This document shows positions 57,401 to 64,000 of a DNA stretch of 64,000 nt, in pieces; within the stretch, counting starts at the first letter, position 1; each line of letters opens with the position of its first letter. A program made the position numbers and the translations under genes. The notes beneath the pieces were generated by a model, which was given only the letters and a program-made list of their open reading frames with translations, searched no databases and was not told where the DNA came from. Source of the stretch: Oscheius sp. JU75 (Eukaryota > Nematoda > Chromadorea > Rhabditida > Rhabditidae); NCBI GenBank assembly GCA_037178855.1, contig JASJZC010000001.1, positions 2,976,001 through 3,040,000 of the forward strand. Reading direction: 5' to 3'.

Positions 57401-58297
57401 GGATCTCATCCTTCGACGGGATGAATCGGGCCTTTGGCTCAGGTCTGAAAATGTGAGAATAAAAACTATTCTTCATGTCTTTTTTATTTTTGATTGTGCT
57501 AAACTCATTATTTCGTGGTCATCTTCGTTAATTTATACAGCACACCACACATGTTAGAGCACATCTATAATCCTCAGCTTTTCCCACGTTTTCTGCCAGT
57601 CTATCCTTGTCAGCAACTCTATCTATTACTTCAAAATTCCGAAAGTCAGCCTGTTCACATGAAAGCTTTTAAACTATTCTGCTTGTTACAAGGACAGGGG
57701 TGAACAAACAATGTACCCTAGCCACAGCAATAACCTTGTTTCAATTCAGGAACAACAACAAAACACTACCTGTTATCGATGGGATGAATCTCCTTCTGCG
57801 ACGAGTAGATGTCGAGGAAGGGCTCGTAGGGATTGAAGGTAGCCGACGGGTACTTTCCAGTGGCAATGTTTCGAATCTTCTCAATTTGTTCGTCCGTGAG
57901 TGTGATATCTCCACCACTCTGTCGGTCGAAAACCTTCCTCCAATAGTCCGGATCCTCCATCTTCTCGAGGAATGTGTCAATTTCGCCCTTCTTCACAGCC
58001 TTAACAATCTTCTCGCCGTGCTTGTCGTAGCCAATGTGCTCCTCGTCGTCGTACCAGTTGATGGGAATGTTGCCGATCGTGTTCCTGAGGTCCTAAACGT
58101 TATTAGTTCTCAAAAAAAAAAGTGCCAAAACAAACTTCCTCGTCAGAAGAATCGTAGTCATACTCATCTGGCTTCTTCACGCCATTCTGAGCCTCCTCTT
58201 TGACCTCTTTCAGCTCCTCTTTCGCCGTTGTTTCGGCCTTCACCTCGGCCTGCCGCTTCTTGGCCACTTTCTTCGTTTTAGCTCCTCCTGCAGCCAT
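54425..58297 (-). CDS. BOP1 homologue, ribosome biogenesis WD40 protein (PeBoW complex)
   Basis: Eight exons: 58297-58136, 58092-57770, 57444-57090, 57051-56758, 56014-55925, 55885-55326, 54688-54565 and 54523-54425. They total 2007 nt, 668 residues. An acidic/basic N-terminus ([12 protein letters not shown]) precedes the BOP1NT domain ([51 protein letters not shown]). WD40 repeats follow ([39 protein letters not shown]), ending [19 protein letters not shown]...LFSY. BOP1 acts with PES1 and WDR12 in nucleolar processing of large-subunit rRNA. A splice acceptor 10 bp upstream of the ATG suggests trans-splicing. Intron 4 is 743 bp. Confidence 0.95.
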
Positions 58298-58593
58298 TTT
58301 GAAGGCCTAAAGATGGTCAGAAATCACAATTGAATGAGTTAGAAGTATGGAATGCTTCTGACATGAGCCGAAAAAATTTGTAATGGACTATAAGTTTCAT
58401 TTGCGTTTACAGAAAGGACCTGGGAATAGATTGTGAGAGAGGGAGGGAATACGAGGGGTTCTGTATACACATTCTAGCAATTTTGAGCAAAAAATTGTTA
58501 CAAACTACCGGTAAGATAATAAAGGGAAAGAATAGATGACAGTTACGAGATCTGTTAGGATATGAACCGAGATTACTGCTGTGGAAAAGGGAT

Positions 58594-59992
58594 CTATAGA
58601 CAAATAGTATAACCTAGAATTCTGGAGATGATTGGCGGCACATTGTCGTGCGTCCCACCGCTGCCAATCCATTTTGCTGTCAACTGATCGGCGAGATTCT
58701 GCTCGCAGTTCCGCGGATCGGCGACATCCTCGACGGAGAGAAGCAGGAATGTGTTGGGAATCTAAGCTCTTTTTGAATATTAATAGGATAAAGATTTACG
58801 GGAAAAGAATCGCTGTCGGAGAAGGCGTGAAGGACGAGAGGAGCATCCCAGCCGAGACGGTCGATGTTGCGAACGGCTGCCACGGGCGGAGAATTTTGAG
58901 AGAGCTCTGTAAAGGAAGAGTAGAATAAAAATAGAGAAAGAAATGTTGGTCTGGACCGGTATTCTGAACCCAGAAGTCAAAAATTAAATTGAGCATTCGT
59001 CGAGCATTTGACTGGATCTGTCAGTCCAACACATGGGTGAGATAGGAAGGTTAATAAAAGCAAAACGACGAGAAACACTAGTAAACGTTTGGAAATTGTG
59101 AAATCCTACGTACCTGACTTGACCATTTGGTGAAGCTGTCCTCGCTGGATTTGATCATCGGCGTCAATGGCCCGTCTACTCGTCGGTCCTTTTGAAATCT
59201 GCAATTTCTTTTTGCTAAAAGAAATAGATCCTCCAACCTTTACTAGAATTTTCATTAATTTTTCCGCGAACGAGGACGAATAGGGTCCCCCTAGAGTGAG
59301 CACGACTGGCTCCGTCTTTGCGTCAATTATCCACTGCTGTCCCACGACGAGCAGTGTATTCTCATCGGCCTTGGTTAATCCCGGATAGTCCTTCCTCAGG
59401 ATGCGCAGCTCTTGCCTATAGTTCTTCCACATTTCTTGTCTGTTCTGAAGGATGCGACAAAATTGAAGCCGAAAGCTAGAACATACAATACCAGTCGGAT
59501 GGATAGCAGTCCAGACGCTCCAGAGAAACATTACGAGACAAATAATGAAGAGAATCCTCAGATGATGTCGACATATGAAACTCCACCAGTCACCAGTCGT
59601 ACAACATTCTCTAAACTTTGATATTTGGACCTAATAAGCTCTAAACCAACCTGAAATCTTCGAACGTACGCTGATACTCGGAAGGAGCCAGCACGGAATG
59701 AATAATGCTCGAATTTGTGTGACTATTGTTCAAATAATAGTAGTCGGACCCACGACGACCCGCATTTCCGGCCAAGATGGTCTCGTCCACCGCCTTCAGC
59801 AAAGCCGTCTTCCTGCTGAACGAGTCGTTTAAAATTGGCGTACTCGTTGCTTTTGGAGACCTGATTAGGATGGAAATGTTGAAAAGATTCGAAGACTCAC
59901 CCATATGGACTTTCTACGTCTGATTGACACTCTACCGTCCGATGAACTACCCTATCCTCGTCATCTAGAGCTGGGTACACCTTTTTCGTCAT
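58594..59992 (-). CDS. LAP1/TOR1AIP-like torsin-activating nuclear envelope protein
   Basis: Exons 59992-59901, 59860-59651, 59610-59487, 59444-59238, 59198-59114, 58906-58800 and 58761-58594 join to 993 nt, 330 residues. About 105 hydrophilic residues precede one transmembrane segment (LRILFIICLVMFLWSVW). The rest resembles the lumenal domain of LAP1/LULL1: a Rossmann-like strand and helix (EPVVLTLGGPYSSSFAEKLM), then LHAFSDSDSF, where vertebrate LAP1 has an equivalent PLVFYSYCDHENAAF-type strand. Next is a short hydrophobic strand (FLLLSVEDV), a helix ending LADQLTAKW, and a terminal ISRI segment. LAP1-type proteins activate the AAA+ ATPase torsin with an arginine finger. The assignment rests on order of elements, length and topology, not on high identity. 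Confidence 0.62.
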
Positions 59993-60581
59993 TCTAGAAT
60001 TGATTGTTTGAGTAAAAGCAGGTGAAAATAAAGAGATGTCGAAAATGGGAAGCAAACGAAGAAAGTGGAAAATTCATTTTCGCGCTAACGTCCAAATTTT
60101 AAAGGACTGTGCAGGTCTCGTCACGACATCTTCCGAAAGTTAGCGGCAACTAGAAGATTCAAGTTTTTCTTTTACTCTTTTGAATTATTTCTCCCCGTTG
60201 TCTTGCCTAGTCATTGTCAAAATATTCACGATTAGGACGCGAAAAATAACCCAAAGCAATACCCAAGAAGAAAGAAAAGAAGTGCCAGCATTGTTAGACC
60301 CATCCTGAAACTCGAAAGGAGCCACGGAATTTTTTGCAACGTTTTTCCGCAGTAATTGGCTAAATACCACCAAAATAAACGTTACGCATAATAGGTAAGG
60401 ACACCGAACCCGAGAAGAGATATCGTCTAGTTCAGTGTCGAGTAAAATATTTACGGAACATCTGTCTTCATTTCTTTTGATCCTTTCTTAGTGTCTGCCG
60501 TAAAATCGATCGCGCTGATGCTTCAGAATCGGGCACGTTCCCGTTGGTTTCTCTTCCTCATCCTTACTTCTATATATATAG

Positions 60582-60860
<279 letters not shown>

Positions 60861-61475
60861 AATCTACAGTTAGAATCACATTGTTACACTGTATATTCTG
60901 TTTCCCGTCTCATCGAATGAACTCCTCGCACCGTCCTCATCATATTTTGCAAGATTTGGGTTCAAGGCCTAGATTTTACTGTGTTTAAAGCTTTTTTCGT
61001 ATTTGGAATCCTTAAAAAGCATTTTGTCTTCGCTAGAACCGGTTTATCGCTCCCAGCTCTCAAGCAGTTTCACAGCTACGCGTGTCCACTCTTATCTTTT
61101 CTTTCTTTTACATTTTCCAAGATTTGGAAATGTGTTGCAAAAAAAAAAAGTCAAGAGCGTGGGGACCGGCTGATGTCATTGTCCTCGGTGCGAGATGTCC
61201 GCACAACTGACCCGGGCTGTCGCTCTGACCCGCCGCTCGAACTTTCCACACTTCTCGCCCGCACTCTGCGCTCGCCCTGTTTAGCCTGCGTCCAGTTCGC
61301 GTCCAAGCCTATCTTGTTCTCCTATATCCTTCAACGCTAGTCATTTCCAATCTCCGAATTCTTGCTTATTTTTTAGTCCACGTGTTCATTTATCGATTTT
61401 TCTGATGAGAGCTAATGGCGGATCTTTCAGTCGTCTGCCAGTTTCGTCTAGCCAAAGGATTGGAATCGGATCATC

Positions 61476-61926
61476 ATGACTCGTTAGTTTATATATGATT
61501 TTTGTCGGAGAAAGTGAGTTTTAGGCGGCAATCAACGAGATTTGGCTCGCGAGAAGAACATGAAGAAGCAACAAGAGCTGCAGAAGAAGAAGGGCGCCAA
61601 TGCTAAGGATGGGAACACAGTAAGTTCTTCTTTTCTATTCAAAATTAGCAAAAAGGACTACTTTCTTTTGAGAAGGCACGGGTCTAGAGTTTGTCCCTGA
61701 TTAACCACTTACTTGCGTGATTTCCACTGAAAGATGGCCCAATTTCCCTGTTTTGCGTTTGAAAGCTGCCATTTTTCAGGGTCTGTCGACTGCCGGACGT
61801 ATGGACCGCGACGCCGAGGCCATGCGCATCAAGCAGCAGAAGGCTGCTGACAAGAAGGCCGCCGAAGACGCTGCCAACGCCGCCGGAGGCCAGAAGGTTG
61901 CCAAAGTGGATCCGCTCAAAATGTAA
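61476..61926 (+). CDS. moag-4: MOAG-4/SERF small basic protein
   Basis: Exons 61476-61482 (only 7 nt, ATG ACT C), 61525-61619 and 61780-61926 join to 249 nt, 82 residues. The 4F5/SERF signature TRGNQRDLAREKNMKKQQ opens the protein and KVAKVDPLKM closes it. MOAG-4 in C. elegans promotes aggregation of amyloid-prone proteins. Highly charged, with no folded domain expected. AATAAA about 20 bp after the stop. The 7-nt first coding exon depends on the invariant TRGN sequence and a GTTAGT donor, both of which fit. Confidence 0.95.
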
Positions 61927-62537
61927 CTTGTATTTATCCTCAAATAAATTATTTGTCCTTGCACTTTTGATCAGATGAGCTGTTTCTTCTCTTCGTTTTC
62001 AGATCTATTTCATTCATTTCTAGCGCCCTAATGAGAGAGAAACATTGACAGACTACTAGGCTTTAAAGCCGCTAGACTTTGGCTGTCAGATGTCTTTACT
62101 GGTCTACTCCTACAATATGATATGATTGTGAAAGAGTGATCGGAACGGGTACGACATGGCGCGCTAGTCTTGTTCGCATTGGATTCTGCAATCCGATGTC
62201 CCTTCCCTTGACAGAATTAAAGAACGCACCTCTAAATGATTCATCATAGTCGATATTGTTGTCCGTCGACAGTCTTGAAGAACTCGTCAGGAGTTAGTCG
62301 CCTAAAAAGTAGTCTACTGGGAGAGCTGACTGAGGAAGCTAACCTTCTACTGGAGATCTGACAGGTGCAACTGAAAAACCGGACATGTCGGAGATTATCT
62401 TTGACTCGTCAAGTCTAACTCCTTGTCAAACAGTTGTCTTTGCAGTTCTTTGGGGAAGGTTCGTTCTTGGATCCTCCACCAATTAGACTACTTTCTACAG
62501 CTGACGGTTTTCTGCTCGGCTACATATCTTCAAGAAG

Positions 62538-62875
62538 TCTACAGCGTCAGCAATGCCACTGAAGCCGATGCTGGATGCTCTGTACTTCTATCGACTCCGA
62601 AGAATGGATAGGTCGACAACTCTCTTCGGAAGATCGACACAACAACACAAAACAATTGGAGGACAGTTAGATGATGGATCTGCAGCTCCACAAGTTTTCG
62701 ACGAGTCTACATCGTCAGCAATATCACTGGTGCCGCTAAGAGAAGTTTTGGACTCCGACTCCGAAAGACGTGTCTCTCGGATACAAACGGCGACTCTCTT
62801 GGGACGATCTACTACAACAACACGGAGAACAATCGAAGGACAGTTGTATGATGGATCTGCTGCTCGACGAGTTTT
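62538..62875. repeat. Tandem duplication of about 168 bp
   Basis: Two diverged copies, beginning TCTACAGCGTCAGCAATG and TCTACATCGTCAGCAATA, with a partial third after 62876. Shared blocks include GACTCTCTT, ACAACAACAC and GATGATGGATCTGC. A plus-strand frame through the second copy (LSWDDLLQQHGEQSKDS, DLLLDEFLMR) looks protein-like, but the first copy has stops in that frame. It may be the end of a decayed gene. Confidence 0.65.
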
Positions 62876-63336
62876 TAATGCGAATCTGCTGGCAGCAACT
62901 ATGCAGCACGGCTCTGGAGCTCATGACGGTTCCGATAAACTCTCGGCTACGTCTACTCTTTCCAGAAGGTTTACCACAACAGTACAACGAGCAATCGGAT
63001 GGATTCAGAACTATTACAGGTCATTCTCTTTATTTTTTAACTAGACGGGGATATCGAAAAGCAGGCAAGTGATAGTGGACACTGGACTGAGACCCCTTGC
63101 CCAGACTATGTACCTTATCGACAACTACCTCATCGGCATGTTCAGAAAGAGCTAACTGCTACGGAGAGGTACAAATAAGGGTAAGATGCTGACTATCTGC
63201 CTGAAAACAACTTAGAACACTCAATACTTTCCCCACAAAACTCTGTGAAAGCGACCGTCCTAATCAGCTGTGCGGGCTGTGACCCCGCTTTGCCGATGAC
63301 GAAAGCTCTTTTCCCGCCAACCCGCTACTCATTCAA

Positions 63337-64000
63337 ATGGACTCGACTCAGCAACCCAAGTTCACTCAATTCACCCAGAGCTCCCAGAAGGCCAGGATCT
63401 CTGCCGATTCCATCATATTAGAGTTTTTGAAGAGGGATCGAGCTGTGGGTTTTTGTTCGATTGGTGATGAAGAGGTTCAGATCCACGAGTTAAAGGAGCC
63501 TAAAAGGAGTGACATTGAGTTCGTGCAGAATTATTACAAACAACTGGCAGTCGAAAGCAGAAGGACAAAACTCTTTCTGGCGGCGACGGTCAAAGCTGAT
63601 AATGGAGACTACTTTTCTATGTTCATCTCCTCGTGGTCACTTGAATCTTTTGAACCTGGATCATTCGACACTTTAGGCTGAATCTTTTGAAATTCTGCGA
63701 GGAAGAATACCGAGATGGGCATCGACTGGCTGCTGTTCAGGCTATTCTGACGGAATATGAGACCAAAAATGTATCTGTTCACAACTTTGTGACTGCTTAC
63801 AATGCTCTCTCCAGTGAGGTAGGTTTTTTCGTTCCGATAGATGGGTTCATTGGGAAGCTGTGTTCTGTGGTATCATGTTTTAGCCATTTTCATCGGATTA
63901 AACGTGTTCCTACCCAATAACCACAAGTACTTAGGTCCTGTTATATTTTTATGTTTGCAGCTTCCCAATATCCCTGACCGTGATCTGCCCCACCTGGTTA
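63337..64000 (+). CDS. Unidentified gene, cut by the window edge
   Basis: Exons 63337-63635, 63677-63818 and from 63961 on join in phase (introns 41 and 142 nt). The first 160 residues contain ADSIILEFLKRDRAVGFC, VQNYYKQLAVESRRTKLFL, YFSMFISSWLNLLKFCEEEY and HNFVTAYNALSSELPNIP. It looks like a globular helical protein. No motif I recognise. The start ATG at 63337 is the first in frame, just after TTCAA, and an upstream non-coding region of over 400 bp separates it from the tandem repeat. Confidence 0.65.

Overview
The window is nuclear DNA from a rhabditid-type nematode. Its spliced genes encode proteins that closely match Caenorhabditis ones (SUR-6, NOAH-1, MOAG-4, RPB-10, a BOP1 homologue). 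Splice acceptors are of the TTTCAG type, introns are often only 35-45 nt, and nine genes for the nematode spliced leader SL1 RNA are present. All exon models were joined by eye from GT...AG sites and reading phase. Most close to an exact multiple of three, but none was tested against transcripts.

Region by region. 0.1-5.7 kb: a minus-strand CAS-type SH3 adaptor gene with an unresolved 5' end. 5.7-11.2 kb: AT-rich or low-information DNA holding the 3' exons of one unknown minus-strand gene and an importin-alpha-like fragment. 11.2-13.7 kb: three small genes for secreted proteins. 13.4-17.1 kb: SL1 cluster A, five SL1 RNA genes embedded in inverted duplications, including a 790-bp inverted repeat. 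17.8-19.8 kb: a small multipass membrane protein gene, a palindromic repeat block with a MITE-like insertion, and a THAP-domain transposon relic. 20.7-23.5 kb: one intact str-like chemoreceptor gene and a decayed copy. 24.7-26.5 kb: SL1 cluster B, four SL1 genes around a gene for a small cysteine-rich secreted peptide. 27.4-34.7 kb: a secreted acidic protein, a complete carbohydrate sulfotransferase, pseudogenes, and small genes including a tail-anchored protein. 34.7-63 kb: the conserved backbone, with sur-6, a proline-rich coiled-coil gene, a BTB gene, tRNA-Leu(AAG), noah-1, a 50-aa gene, a bop1 homologue, a LAP1-like torsin cofactor, rpb-10 and moag-4. The right edge cuts an unidentified gene.

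The housekeeping half (34-62 kb) is gene-dense with little repetition. The left half (about 10-34 kb) is an accessory landscape where secreted proteins, chemoreceptors, transposon relics and SL1 genes have been duplicated and inverted together. SL1 supplies the 5' end for trans-spliced mRNAs. Several genes here (sur-6, rpb-10, the bop1 homologue, the 136-aa tail-anchored gene) have a splice acceptor within a few bases of the start codon, as expected for SL trans-splicing.
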